A DNA stretch of 45,559 bases from Burkholderiales bacterium (GCA_947451035.1 CANFXR010000011.1:1-45559); one strand, 5' to 3'. Shown: positions 26,286-34,870, counted from the stretch's first letter. Made by a program: numbers and translations. Notes: generated by a model not told the origin, from the sequence alone.

Positions 26286-26870
26286 TCAGTAATCGAGACC
26301 CCAGTCGACACCGATGCGCCGCTGAGTCAGGCTCACAGAATCGACGAATGCAGCGACGAAGGGGATCAACCGTTCCTCGACGCCTTCAGCAGCGCCGACT
26401 GGCAACACGCGAATCACGCTGTGCGGACCTGTGTCGATCAGCCCCACGACGTCTCCGAGGTGCTCGCCTTCGCGGTTGAAAACGGCCAATCCGAGCAGAT
26501 CGACCCAGTAGTACTCGTCGGGGCCAGCGCTGGGGAAGCTGCCTCGTGAAATGAACAGGCGCGCGCCACGCAGGGCCTCGGCACCGGCGCGATCGGACAC
26601 ATCCTGTGCCTGCGCCACGACACCGTCACCGTGGTTCTTCACCGCCACGATCTTGATCAGTGGGGGCAAGCCGGCCGCCTTGACGCTTCCGGCAGGCCCC
26701 ACCGACTCGGAAGCCCTCACAAACCAGCGCCGTGAAGAAAACAGCGCTTGCGGATCCGAGGAAAACGGCTTGACCTTGAACCACCCCTTGACGCCCCATG
26801 CATCGGTGATGCACCCGACCTCAATGGCGTCATCCGGCCAGGCCAGTTCGCCCTGGCCAGCGTCATCCAT
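26286..26870 (-). CDS. rimM: Ribosome maturation factor RimM
   Basis: 194 residues. The N-terminal RimM domain (IEVGCITDAWGVKGWFKVKPFS) is followed by a PRC-barrel (DEYYWVDLLGLAVFNREGEHLGDVVGLIDTGPHSVIRV). It binds S19 and helps mature the 30S head. It begins 8 bases after rpsP and ends 18 bases before the trmD ATG. The N-terminal domain is a little longer than in E. coli RimM (182 residues). Confidence 0.96.
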   Translation of the reverse strand: MDDAGQGELAWPDDAIEVGCITDAWGVKGWFKVKPFSSDPQALFSSRRWFVRASESVGPAGSVKAAGLPPLIKIVAVKNHGDGVVAQAQDVSDRAGAEALRGARLFISRGSFPSAGPDEYYWVDLLGLAVFNREGEHLGDVVGLIDTGPHSVIRVLPVGAAEGVEERLIPFVAAFVDSVSLTQRRIGVDWGLDY

Positions 26871-26878
26871 GGACGGGT

Positions 26879-27130
26879 TCAGACCGCAGCGGCTTTGGCC
26901 TGGTCGATGAGTCGGGTCACCGTCGGAGACATCTGAGCGCCAGTGCCAGTCCAGTAAGCGACACGGTCAAACGCCACACGCAGCGGCTGCTCGGCACCCG
27001 AAGCGACCGGGTTGTAAAAACCGACGCGCTCGATGAAGCGGCCATCGCGGCGCACGCGAGAGTCAGCAACGACGATGTTGAAAAAAGGGCGCTTCTTGGC
27101 GCCGCCACGAGCAAGTCGAATCACAACCAC
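26879..27130 (-). CDS. rpsP: 30S ribosomal protein S16
   Basis: 83 residues from a GTG start at 27128-27130, with AAGGA eight bases upstream; the product reads [20 protein letters not shown], then [15 protein letters not shown], matching S16. The frame opens 30 codons earlier, but that would add a Cys-rich tail not found in S16. It is first in the operon and has a leader of about 170 bases. Confidence 0.96.
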   Translation of the reverse strand: MVVIRLARGGAKKRPFFNIVVADSRVRRDGRFIERVGFYNPVASGAEQPLRVAFDRVAYWTGTGAQMSPTVTRLIDQAKAAAV

Positions 27131-27304
27131 GATGTTTCCTTGAATGTTGGGTTGCCCGCCGCACCCGGGAGACACTCCGGTCGAGCAGAACAGAAAAACG
27201 GACAGCCATGAGGCCGCCAAACGCTCCGTGCCGTAGATACGCCGGACCTCACGCCCCGGAAAACACCGAGGGCAAAAGAATGACAGCCGTCACGAGAACC
27301 CTCG

Positions 27305-27310
27305 ATTGTA
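27305..27310 (-). promoter_or_regulatory. Candidate -10 box of the rpsP operon
   Basis: TACAAT on the minus strand, about 175 bases upstream of the rpsP GTG. No strong -35 is seen 16-18 bases away (a weak CTGGGC). If real, the leader is unusually long for a ribosomal protein operon. Divergence from the TM2 gene supports a promoter region here. Confidence 0.35.
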
Positions 27311-27418
27311 AACTGGCACACCACAAACGCCCAGCACCGTGACATCAATACCAACTCAAATCGCCAACACCGCGTCCATCGCCCCCAACCTTCGCTTCAG
27401 CCCGCGAGGTCCACTGTG

Positions 27419-27922
27419 ATGGGGATGTCGAAAACGCCGAGGACATCCACGAAGTCAAAAACCTGGGCCACCTGGATCGCCATCGTTGGCGGAAGTCTGG
27501 GCTGGCATCGCTTCTACCTGCATGGATTTCGCGACATCCCGGGTTGGCTGCATCCGGCGCCCACCCTCATCGGTCTGTATGGCGTGATGCGCATGCGCTC
27601 GCTGGGGCAGGACGACCAACTCGCGTGGACACTGATCCCTCTGCTGGGGTGCACCATCTCGGCCGCGATGCTCGCAGCCATCGTCTATGGCCTCACGTCT
27701 GACGAGAAATGGAATGCCCGCTTCAACCGCGACTCGCCCCCTTCAGAGGGCGGCTTGGGCGCCGTTCTTGGGGTGATGCTGGCCCTGCTGGTGGGTTCTG
27801 GCGTCCTGATGGCCACGATCGCCTTTGCCGCCCAGCGCTACTTCGAGTACCAGGTTGACTCCGAGATCAGCACACCTGCTCAATCACCTGTCCCGCTAGC
27901 GCCGGCAGCAGCCAACGGATAG
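27419..27922 (+). CDS. TM2-domain-type small membrane protein
   Basis: 167 residues (168 if GTG 27416 is used; a GAGG lies a few bases upstream of both). Residues about 12-55 look like a TM2 domain: two hydrophobic segments around GGSLGWHRFYLHGF. Two more transmembrane stretches follow at about 73-95 and 115-140, then a Pro/Ala-rich tail. Function is unknown; TM2 proteins are small membrane proteins of unclear role. Its last 56 bases overlap the end of the convergent folK gene. Confidence 0.7.
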   Translation: MGMSKTPRTSTKSKTWATWIAIVGGSLGWHRFYLHGFRDIPGWLHPAPTLIGLYGVMRMRSLGQDDQLAWTLIPLLGCTISAAMLAAIVYGLTSDEKWNARFNRDSPPSEGGLGAVLGVMLALLVGSGVLMATIAFAAQRYFEYQVDSEISTPAQSPVPLAPAAANG

Positions 27923-28349
27923 CGCCCCGGCCGGGAACGATGAGGTCCGGCGCCAGCGACGCCAGAGGCATCACCACGAAGGCTCTTTCGTGCAGGCGTG
28001 GATGCGGAACGGTCAGATCCGGGGTGTTCAGGGACACCTGCCCGTGCAGCAGCAGGTCCAGGTCCAGGGTGCGCGGGGCGTTGCGGTAGGGACGCTCGCG
28101 CCCGTGGCGGGCCTCGATGCGCTGCAGCTCGGCCAGCACCGATTGCGGCGACAGCGCCGTCTCGAAGCAGGCGACCGCATTGAGGTAGTCCGGGCCGCAC
28201 GCATCGACGGGCCGACTGCTGAACCATGGGGAGCAACGGTGCCCGTGAGTGCCGGGCAGTTGCTGCAAGTCGGCGTACGCGGCGCTCAGCGTTGCACGCA
28301 CGTCGCCCAGGTTGGCGCCCAGGCCGATGTAGACGGTGGCCTCGGTCAC
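27867..28349 (-). CDS. folK: 2-amino-4-hydroxy-6-hydroxymethyldihydropteridine pyrophosphokinase
   Basis: 160 residues; transfers pyrophosphate from ATP to HMDP in folate synthesis. IGLGANLGD at the start and the HPPK signature RTLDLDLLLHG (Asp pair binding Mg) are plain, with PHPRLHERAFVVMPL following. Its ATG overlaps the pcnB stop by ATGA. It is last in the hda-HAD-pcnB-folK chain, and its 3' end overlaps the TM2 gene. Confidence 0.96.
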   Translation of the reverse strand: MTEATVYIGLGANLGDVRATLSAAYADLQQLPGTHGHRCSPWFSSRPVDACGPDYLNAVACFETALSPQSVLAELQRIEARHGRERPYRNAPRTLDLDLLLHGQVSLNTPDLTVPHPRLHERAFVVMPLASLAPDLIVPGRGAIRWLLPALAGQVIEQVC

Positions 28350-29872
28350 GCAGCCTCGGTATTTCCCTCGGCGGGTCCACTGCTCTCGCCGGCAGGTTTG
28401 CGACGCCGGCGGCGGCGCTTCTTGGCTGGGTCAGAAGGGGTGGTGGCCAGCGATTCGCCGACTGGCACGCTGTGGCGACGAGCAACATCCTGTTCGCGCG
28501 CCACGTCCATCAACCGACGACGCTCATCCTCGTCGGCCAGCGAAAACTCTTCCCACCAGCGGCCCAGATCGACGGCCACTTCGCCCGCTTCGGCGCGCAA
28601 ACGCAGGAAGTCAAACCCGGCGCGAAATCGCGGCTGCTCGACCAGCGTGAACGGCGCACTGCCCACACGCCGCTCGAAGCGCGGCTGCATCAGCCAGATC
28701 TCACGCATGTCGCCAGCGAGCTTGCCGCGCCCGGAGATGTCGCCGATGCGCGCATCGAATACCGCCTCCACCGCCTGCTGCAGCGCAGCGAAGGCAGGCT
28801 CGCCAGCCGCCTTCAGTTGATCCCAGCGCGACTGCACTTCGTGCCACAGCATGCAAGCCAGCATGAAGCTCGGCGCCACCGGTTTGCCTTCCGACACGCG
28901 CCGGTCGGTGTCGGCCAGCGCGAGCCGCACGAACTCACGGTGTGCCGTGTTGCCGCGGGTTTCATCGAGCAGCGTGTCGAGCACCGGGAACGTGCCGCGG
29001 TGCAGACCCTGCTTGCGCAACTCATCCAGGCTGGCCAGCGAATGACCCGTCTGCAGAAGCTTGATCATTTCGTCGAAAAGGCGCGACTGCGGCACGTTTT
29101 CGAGCAGCGCCGACATCGCCTGGATCGGCGAACGCGTCTTGGGTTCGATCTCGAAGCCCAGCTTGGCGGCGAAGCGCACCGCACGCACGATGCGCACCGG
29201 GTCTTCGCGGTAACGCGTCTCGGGGTCGCCGATCATGCGCAACAACTTCTTCTTGGCGTCCTTGATGCCGCCGTGATAGTCGACCACGATCTCGCGCACC
29301 GGGTCGTAGTACATCGCGTTGACGGTGAAGTCGCGCCTCGCAGCATCTTCGATCTGCGGGCCCCACACGTTGTCGCGCAGCACCCGTCCCTCGGCGTCGA
29401 TCACGTGGGTCTTGCCAGCCATCTCGCCCTTGGACGTCTTTTCGTTGCCCGCCACCTGATCGGCGGCAGCCGCGTCCATCAGGGCACGGAAGGTCGACAC
29501 CTCGATGACTTCGCTCAGCCCGAGGTCTTGCCGGCCGCGACCGAACACCACGTGCACGATGCGAAAACGCCGGCCGATGATGAACGCGCGCCTGAACAGC
29601 GACTTGACCTGTTCAGGCGTGGCATCGGTGGCCACATCGAAGTCCTTCGGACGCAACCCGAGCAGCAGGTCGCGTACTGCGCCGCCCACGATGTAGGCCT
29701 CGTGCCCGGCATCGACCAGCGTTTGCACCACCTTGAGGGCACGGTGGTCGACCAGCGTGGCGTCGATCTGGTGATCCGCCTTGGTCACCTCGACGCGTTT
29801 GCCGTGAGGCGCTTTCGCCGCCGTCATCTTGGCCGGCTTGCCCATGAGCTTGTCGAGAAACTTCTTGATCAT
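28346..29872 (-). CDS. pcnB: Poly(A) polymerase I
   Basis: 508 residues from ATG 29870-29872 (MIKKFLDKLMG), which overlaps the HAD stop by ATGA. The nucleotidyltransferase core has IVGGAVRDLLLG and the metal Asp pair in DFDVATD, then RRDFTVNAMYYD. It adds poly(A) to RNA 3' ends to promote decay; tRNA CCA-adding enzymes are close relatives, but the length and PcnB-type C-terminus fit poly(A) polymerase. The last ~30 residues hold an Arg/Lys tract (KKRRRRRRK), probably RNA-binding and disordered. Confidence 0.93.
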   Translation of the reverse strand: MIKKFLDKLMGKPAKMTAAKAPHGKRVEVTKADHQIDATLVDHRALKVVQTLVDAGHEAYIVGGAVRDLLLGLRPKDFDVATDATPEQVKSLFRRAFIIGRRFRIVHVVFGRGRQDLGLSEVIEVSTFRALMDAAAADQVAGNEKTSKGEMAGKTHVIDAEGRVLRDNVWGPQIEDAARRDFTVNAMYYDPVREIVVDYHGGIKDAKKKLLRMIGDPETRYREDPVRIVRAVRFAAKLGFEIEPKTRSPIQAMSALLENVPQSRLFDEMIKLLQTGHSLASLDELRKQGLHRGTFPVLDTLLDETRGNTAHREFVRLALADTDRRVSEGKPVAPSFMLACMLWHEVQSRWDQLKAAGEPAFAALQQAVEAVFDARIGDISGRGKLAGDMREIWLMQPRFERRVGSAPFTLVEQPRFRAGFDFLRLRAEAGEVAVDLGRWWEEFSLADEDERRRLMDVAREQDVARRHSVPVGESLATTPSDPAKKRRRRRRKPAGESSGPAEGNTEAA

Positions 29873-30537
29873 GTGAACAGGTTCAAAGTGCGCCATCCCC
29901 GCTGGCCGGCGAGCGCTGACAGCGCGGGGGATGGGTTGGTCGCCACGGGATCTGTGGCCTTTTCGAGCAGGGGCAGGTCATTGAGCGAATCGCTGTAGAC
30001 CGTGACCCGCCCGAAGTCACCCCACGACGCACCTTGTGCAGCCAGCCACTCCTCAACCCGCCGGACCTTGCCCTCGCGGTAACTTGGAATGCCCTGGATG
30101 CGCCCCGTGATGCTACCGCGCGCATCGCGCTCGAGTTGCATGGCGATCAGGTGCTCGATACCGAAGGCCGCAGCGATCGGCGCCGTGACGAACTCATTGG
30201 TGGCGGTCACCAGTGCCACGCGGTCACCATCTGTTTGGTGCCGACGCACCAGATTGCGGGCGCTTTCGTGCAGTTGGGGTTCGATCACCCGCTGCATGAA
30301 CAGGCGATGGGTTGCGTCGAGTTCCTCGCGGCTGCGCTCTCGCAGCGGGCGGGTGGCGAACTCGATGTAGCCGTGAACATCCAGTTGCCCCGCCTTGTAC
30401 TGCGCAAAGAAGATGTCGTTGTCCCGCCGGAAGCTCGGCTCATCGACCCAGCCCAGCGAAATCACGAATTCGCCCCAGGCGTGGTCCGAGTCGATCGGCA
30501 GCAAGGTGTCGTCAAGGTCAAAAAGGCACAGGTTCAA
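29869..30537 (-). CDS. HAD-superfamily (IB, SerB-like) hydrolase
   Basis: 222 residues. Motif I DLDDTL with nucleophile D7 and D9, a helical cap (about 15-90), and motif IV VYSDSLNDLPLLEKAT. This is the family often found between hda and pcnB in betaproteobacteria and annotated as HAD-IB or phosphoserine-phosphatase-like. The substrate is not known from sequence. It overlaps hda upstream and pcnB downstream by four bases each. Confidence 0.88.
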   Translation of the reverse strand: MNLCLFDLDDTLLPIDSDHAWGEFVISLGWVDEPSFRRDNDIFFAQYKAGQLDVHGYIEFATRPLRERSREELDATHRLFMQRVIEPQLHESARNLVRRHQTDGDRVALVTATNEFVTAPIAAAFGIEHLIAMQLERDARGSITGRIQGIPSYREGKVRRVEEWLAAQGASWGDFGRVTVYSDSLNDLPLLEKATDPVATNPSPALSALAGQRGWRTLNLFT

Positions 30538-31226
30538 GGCGGATCCCCGGTCGGGCTGTTGTCATTCGTTTCCATCAGCATCTGGCGCAGCAAGGGAACG
30601 GTGATCGCGCGCTTGTGAATCAGCGCAAATTCGTCGAGTCGATCGAGTTGGTCCATCAGGTGCTTCAAATCGCGCGCGTAGCGATGGAGCAAATGGTCGA
30701 TCACATCGTCAGACAGGAACAAGCCCCGACGATCGGCCTCACGTCTGAGCGCGCCGCGAGACTGTGCCTCGGACAAGGGTTGAATCGACAGGACATGGCC
30801 CCAGCCCAGGCGAGAGCGCAGGTCGTCGCGCAACGGCAGATCGACCGGCGGCACGCGGCCAGCCGCGGCCACGGGTACGCCGTGCGAGGTGGCCTCGACA
30901 AACAGCGCAAACGCCGCTTGCTGCTGCACCGCACTCAACTCATCACAGTCGTCAAGCACCAGCAAGCTCCAGGCCTCATCGAAGGCCCAGGCAGTGCGGT
31001 CCGACGGGTCGAACCAGCCGAGGGTTCCGCCCGAATCCTGCCTTTCGAGGGCCATGGCTTTGAGCAGATGGGTCTTGCCACAGCCCTGCGGACCCCACAG
31101 ATAGAGGGGCGCCGAACCGGGCCCGACGTCACGCAGTTGCTGCAGCGCCATCGCGTTGTCGCCGGGCAAGAACGAGTCGAAGCTTTGCACCGCGTCGGTG
31201 GCAATGGGCAGGGGAATTTGTTTCAT
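30534..31226 (-). CDS. hda: DnaA regulatory inactivator Hda
   Basis: 230 residues, a DnaA-like AAA+ domain without the DNA-binding domain. Walker A GPQGCGKTHLLKAM and Walker B LLVLDDCDEL are seen. The N-terminal MKQIPLPI resembles the clamp-binding motif that ties Hda to the beta clamp, where it stimulates DnaA-ATP hydrolysis. It is the gene before HAD-pcnB-folK (ATGA overlaps) and lies 54 bases after the SirB1-like gene. Confidence 0.95.
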   Translation of the reverse strand: MKQIPLPIATDAVQSFDSFLPGDNAMALQQLRDVGPGSAPLYLWGPQGCGKTHLLKAMALERQDSGGTLGWFDPSDRTAWAFDEAWSLLVLDDCDELSAVQQQAAFALFVEATSHGVPVAAAGRVPPVDLPLRDDLRSRLGWGHVLSIQPLSEAQSRGALRREADRRGLFLSDDVIDHLLHRYARDLKHLMDQLDRLDEFALIHKRAITVPLLRQMLMETNDNSPTGDPP

Positions 31227-31280
31227 CGAGTCAAGACCGCCCGCAAGTCCAGGCCGCTGGCGCTCGTATCACCGGCGGCT

Positions 31281-32162
31281 TCAATGCAGGCGCGGCGGCA
31301 GATCCCGGCGCAGGTGGGCGAGCTGTTCGACAAGGAAAAACCGGTCATCCGCATCCGGTCGTTGCTTCAAGTAAGCCTCGAGGTCTGCAATCGCTTGGGC
31401 CGGCCGCCCGAATTCCGCACAGGCCAGGCCACGGTCCCGACGCTCCTCGAGGGCTTGGGGCAACAGCACCACGAGACGGTCCAGCACGGACAGCAACCGG
31501 GGCCAGTCCTCGGCGGTGCGGTGGATCTCCTTCAGATTTCGCAGCATCCGGGCGAGGGTCTCGCGAGCCGACGCCGGCCGCAGGAAATACGACAAAGGCG
31601 CTTCGGCCTCGCCCATCAACGCCTGGCTGCGCCGGTAAGGCATCAGCCTGTCTTCGAGGTCGTCACCGGACAAGGACTGACCCGTGAACGGGTCGATCAC
31701 CACGTCGCCGATTTGCGCTCCTTGAGCCAAGCTGACCTTGACCAGGAAGTGCCCCGGGAAAGAGACCCCGTGGGCGTCCAGACCGATTTGTGTGGCCAGC
31801 TCGACGTAGATCGTTGCCAGCGTGATCGGGATGCCTCGGCGCCTGATCAGCACCTCATGCACATAGCTGTTGCAAGGGTCGTAGTAGTTGTTGACGTTGC
31901 CGCCAAACCCCAACTCCTGAAAGAAATACTGGTTGAGCAAGCGCACTTTCTGCAGGGTCGCCAAATCGGCAGGAATGCGCCGCTTCAGCCTTTCGGCCAG
32001 CGCATCAATGTCCGACAGCACCGCCTGTGTGTCGAGGCCGGGATACTCATCCTGGGCGATCGCGACGGCAGCCTCGAGCACCGAGAAACTGGCGTCGTCA
32101 GCCACCAGAGAGGTGAAGTATTCGAGCGCGGTCGGCGTGTCGAAATGCAGGGTTCCGGGCAT
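31281..32162 (-). CDS. SirB1-family (transglutaminase-like/TPR) protein
   Basis: 293 residues. The core NNYYDPCNSYVHEVLIRRRGIPITLATIYVELA, VSFPGHFLVKV and VVIDPFTG match the SirB1/Transglut_core2 family. The last ~90 residues are TPR-like helices (LKEIHRTAEDWPRLLSVLDRLVVLLP). The Cys in DPCNS is one candidate thiol, but many family members have another residue there, so activity is doubtful. Function is unknown. ATG 32160-32162 (MPGTLHFD) is preferred over an upstream start at 32219 that overlaps murJ. Confidence 0.85.
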   Translation of the reverse strand: MPGTLHFDTPTALEYFTSLVADDASFSVLEAAVAIAQDEYPGLDTQAVLSDIDALAERLKRRIPADLATLQKVRLLNQYFFQELGFGGNVNNYYDPCNSYVHEVLIRRRGIPITLATIYVELATQIGLDAHGVSFPGHFLVKVSLAQGAQIGDVVIDPFTGQSLSGDDLEDRLMPYRRSQALMGEAEAPLSYFLRPASARETLARMLRNLKEIHRTAEDWPRLLSVLDRLVVLLPQALEERRDRGLACAEFGRPAQAIADLEAYLKQRPDADDRFFLVEQLAHLRRDLPPRLH

Positions 32163-32202
32163 GTTTCCAGTGTAATGGCCGAGACCGTGCGGACAGTTCG
32201 AC

Positions 32203-33759
32203 TCAGCCCCGGCGGGCAAAGTCGCCGAGGCGAATTCCCGTCAATCGCAAGGCAACGAAATACAGGGTGGCCGCGCCGGTCAGACAGCCGACCAGCAACC
32301 CCACGCGCAACAAACGCTGCGAACCCAAGCCGATCCAGTCGAAACCCGACGCGGCGGCGGCCAGCGCCAGCGCCAGCGCCACATTCGCGCCCAGCACGCG
32401 CAGCGCGAAGCCTCTCCATCCAGCGGCCGGCACATAGGTTCCGCGTCGGCGCAACCCGATGAACAGCCAGCCGGCGTTGATCAGCGCGGCCAGGCCGATC
32501 GACAGCGCCAGCCCGGCGTGCCCGAGCACGGGCACCAGCGCCAGGTTCATGAGTTGGGTCAACACCAGCACGACCACCGCAATGCGAACCGGGGTGCGGA
32601 TGTCCTGTTGCGCATAGAAGCCCGGCGCCAGCACCTTCACCGCGATCAGCCCGAGCAACCCCACGCCGTAACCCCGCAGCGCGCACACCGTCTGCTGCAC
32701 ATCCAGCGGCGTGAAGTGCCCGTAGTGATACAGCACAGACACCAGCGCGGTTGGAAGCAGCAGCAAGGCGACTGCGCACGGCAGGGCCAGCAACAGCACC
32801 AGCCGCAAGCCCCAATCGAGCAAGTTGGAGTAGGTGGCGTCGTCCCTGGCGCCTTGCGCGGCCGACAACTGCGGCAGCAGCACCACGCCCAGCGCCACGC
32901 CGAGCAAGGCGGTGGGGAACTCCATCAGCCGGTCGGCGTAGGTCAGCCAGGAAACCGCGCCCGTTCCCACATGTGAGGCGATCTGCGTATTAATCAGCAG
33001 CGACACCTGCGCCACCGACACGCCAATGATCGCCGGCGCCATCTGGCGCAACACGCGCCGCACGCCAGGATGTCGCCACGCCGACCCGACACCGCGCCAC
33101 GTGACGCCGATCTTCGGCAGCTTGGCCAGGGCATACAGCGCCGCGCATTGCACGGTCAGTTGAAGCACGCCTCCCAGCAGCACCCCGGCAGCCAACGAGA
33201 AGATCGGCTCGATGCCCCGCGTCTTGAACCACGGCGCAAGCCACCAGGCGGCGGCCATCACACACAGGTTCAACAACACGGGCGTGACAGCCGGAATGGC
33301 AAAGCGCTTCCAGGTGTTGAGCACCCCGGCAGCCAGCGCCACCAGCGACATGAAGCCGATGTACGGGAACATCACCCGTGTCATCACCACCGCAGAGTCA
33401 AACGCCTGCAGACCCGAAGCCATCATCCAAACGAGCACGGGCGCCGCGACGACGCCCGCCAGCGTGGTCATCACCAGCGCCCAAAAGAGCACGGTGGCCA
33501 CCGCGTTGATCAGGTCGCGGGTGGGGCCGTCGCCTTCGGCGGCACGGCTCGAAGCCAGGATGGGCACGAAGGCCTGGGAGAACGCGCCCTCGGCGAACAG
33601 CCGGCGCAGCAGATTCGGGATGCGAAAGGCGACATTGAAGGCGTCGGTCTCGGCACTGACGCCAAAGCTCGAGGCCACGATCAGCTCACGGCCGAGGCCG
33701 GTCACGCGTGAGACCAGGGTCAACAACGAAACAGTGGAGGCAGCGCGCAGCAGATTCAT
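32203..33759 (-). CDS. murJ: Lipid II flippase MurJ
   Basis: 518 residues with some 14 transmembrane helices. The N-terminus MNLLRAASTVSLLTLVSRVTGLGRELIVASSFG, then FRIPNLLRRLFAEGAFSQAFVP, is the MurJ/MviN signature; the charged residues line the lipid II cavity. It flips lipid II across the inner membrane. ATG 33757-33759 is chosen over an upstream start. It heads the murJ-sirB1-hda group and is divergent from rpsT. Confidence 0.96.
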   Translation of the reverse strand: MNLLRAASTVSLLTLVSRVTGLGRELIVASSFGVSAETDAFNVAFRIPNLLRRLFAEGAFSQAFVPILASSRAAEGDGPTRDLINAVATVLFWALVMTTLAGVVAAPVLVWMMASGLQAFDSAVVMTRVMFPYIGFMSLVALAAGVLNTWKRFAIPAVTPVLLNLCVMAAAWWLAPWFKTRGIEPIFSLAAGVLLGGVLQLTVQCAALYALAKLPKIGVTWRGVGSAWRHPGVRRVLRQMAPAIIGVSVAQVSLLINTQIASHVGTGAVSWLTYADRLMEFPTALLGVALGVVLLPQLSAAQGARDDATYSNLLDWGLRLVLLLALPCAVALLLLPTALVSVLYHYGHFTPLDVQQTVCALRGYGVGLLGLIAVKVLAPGFYAQQDIRTPVRIAVVVLVLTQLMNLALVPVLGHAGLALSIGLAALINAGWLFIGLRRRGTYVPAAGWRGFALRVLGANVALALALAAAASGFDWIGLGSQRLLRVGLLVGCLTGAATLYFVALRLTGIRLGDFARRG

Positions 33760-33851
33760 GGACAGAAGTCCCAAGGCTTGGGTGCGCGACGGTAGCGCCG
33801 ATTCGGCTTGCGCCCCGAGCCCTCAACGGATGGGCGCAACGACCGCCCGGG

Positions 33852-33883
33852 AGAGCCCGCAAGATGCTACACTCGCGGGCTCT
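33852..33883 (+). promoter_or_regulatory. rpsT promoter: extended -10 within a 9-bp inverted repeat
   Basis: TGC-TACACT (33865-33873) is an extended -10, followed by a GC-rich discriminator CGCGGGCT. AGAGCCCGC (33852-33860) and GCGGGCTCT (33875-33883) form a perfect inverted repeat flanking the -10, with a 14-base spacer. No clear -35 is visible. The 33866-33881 block matches the rpmB block at 15137-15152 in 15 of 16 bases. Confidence 0.55.
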
Positions 33884-33906
33884 GTTCCAACTGAACAAAT
33901 TACAGC

Positions 33907-34212
33907 ATGGCCACCTCCTCAAAAGCGAAAAAGAAAACCGTCCGCATTGCCTCTGGGTTGAAGCGCGTTCGTCAGGACGTCAGGCTCAACGCCGCGAACA
34001 CCGCCTTGCGGTCGAAGTTCCGCACGGTGATCAAGAATGTTCAAAAGGCCGTTTTGGCCGGCGACAAGGCGAAAGCCACCGACTTGTTCAAGACGGCCGA
34101 ACAGGTCATTGACTCGGTTGCCGACAAGGGGCTGTTTCACAAGAACAAGGCGGCTCGCCACAAGAGCCGTTTGTCAGCCAAGGTCAAGGCGCTGGCTGCA
34201 CCCGCGGCCTGA
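33907..34212 (+). CDS. rpsT: 30S ribosomal protein S20
   Basis: 101 residues; [43 protein letters not shown] is the usual S20 helical start, rich in Lys and Arg. It binds early to 16S rRNA. It stands alone, with its own promoter 35 bases upstream and a terminator 25 bases after the stop, and is divergent from murJ, as in many proteobacteria. Confidence 0.97.
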   Translation: MATSSKAKKKTVRIASGLKRVRQDVRLNAANTALRSKFRTVIKNVQKAVLAGDKAKATDLFKTAEQVIDSVADKGLFHKNKAARHKSRLSAKVKALAAPAA

Positions 34213-34236
34213 TCCGGCTCCCACCGGTTCGCCTCG

Positions 34237-34260
34237 AAGGCCCGCAACTGCGGGCCTTTT
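34237..34260 (+). terminator. Intrinsic terminator of rpsT
   Basis: AAGGCCCGC-AACT-GCGGGCCTT, nine-base arms at 34237-34245 and 34250-34258, followed by Ts (TTTT, then TC). It lies 25 bases after rpsT and 37 bases before the stop of the convergent DUF3579 gene. Confidence 0.9.
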
Positions 34261-34296
34261 TCATGGCCGTCGTTGCGATGCCGGACACCGCTGCGC

Positions 34297-34620
34297 TCAA
34301 GTCTCCGGCACGTTGGGCAGCAAGCAGGCTTGCGCCACCTGCAGTTCGTTGTCGCGTGCGAAGTTCATGACGAAGTCCCAGGCCATGGGCGCGACCTCGC
34401 GCAACCGCTCGTCGACGATCACGCACTTCACGCCATTGATCACCCGGGGAACGCAGTACGGCGAGTAGCCGATGAACGAGCCGATCCCGCCGGTGGTGCC
34501 CTCCGGTCGGAAACACGACATGGCGCCTGCCAGGCGTTCGGCCCAATCGCTGGGGCGAAACGTCTGCCCGCTCAGCGTGATGCCTTGAATGAACACTTCG
34601 TGTATTTGTGCTGGGTCCAT
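34297..34620 (-). CDS. DUF3579-family protein
   Basis: 107 residues from ATG 34618-34620 (MDPAQIHEVFIQGITLSGQTFRPSDWAERLAG); an in-frame ATG at 34654-34656 would add 12 residues, and neither has a clear ribosome binding site. RPEGTTGGIGSFIGYSPYCVPRVINGVKCVIVDERL resembles the DUF3579 family found in betaproteobacteria, often next to argD/argF. Function is unknown. It is divergent from argD across about 250 bases. Confidence 0.78.
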   Translation of the reverse strand: MDPAQIHEVFIQGITLSGQTFRPSDWAERLAGAMSCFRPEGTTGGIGSFIGYSPYCVPRVINGVKCVIVDERLREVAPMAWDFVMNFARDNELQVAQACLLPNVPET

Positions 34621-34870
34621 GCTTCGGGTTCGGGGATGAGCGGGTGCGACTGTCATGGGATCTGTCGATCCAGCCTTCGCGTCACCGCCTCTGATTGTGC
34701 CGCCTGCTCCACGCCATGATTCAAGATCGTCATCACGGACCGCAAGCGGCGGCGAACTGATCAAGGCTCGCCCGCGGCGCCCGGGGGCCGGACTTAGAAT
34801 TTCCGCACTCCGGTGATGCCGTGCGACACCGCACGCGTCGTGCTCGCAAGCTTGCCAACACACCCCCCGC
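34621..34870. other. Divergent DUF3579/argD intergenic region
   Basis: About 250 bases. A perfect 6-bp hairpin CGTGCG-ACAC-CGCACG lies at 34820-34835, 35 bases before argD. TAGAAT at 34795-34800 could be a -10 for argD, but no -35 supports it. No ARG-box-like pattern is clear by eye. Confidence 0.4.
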
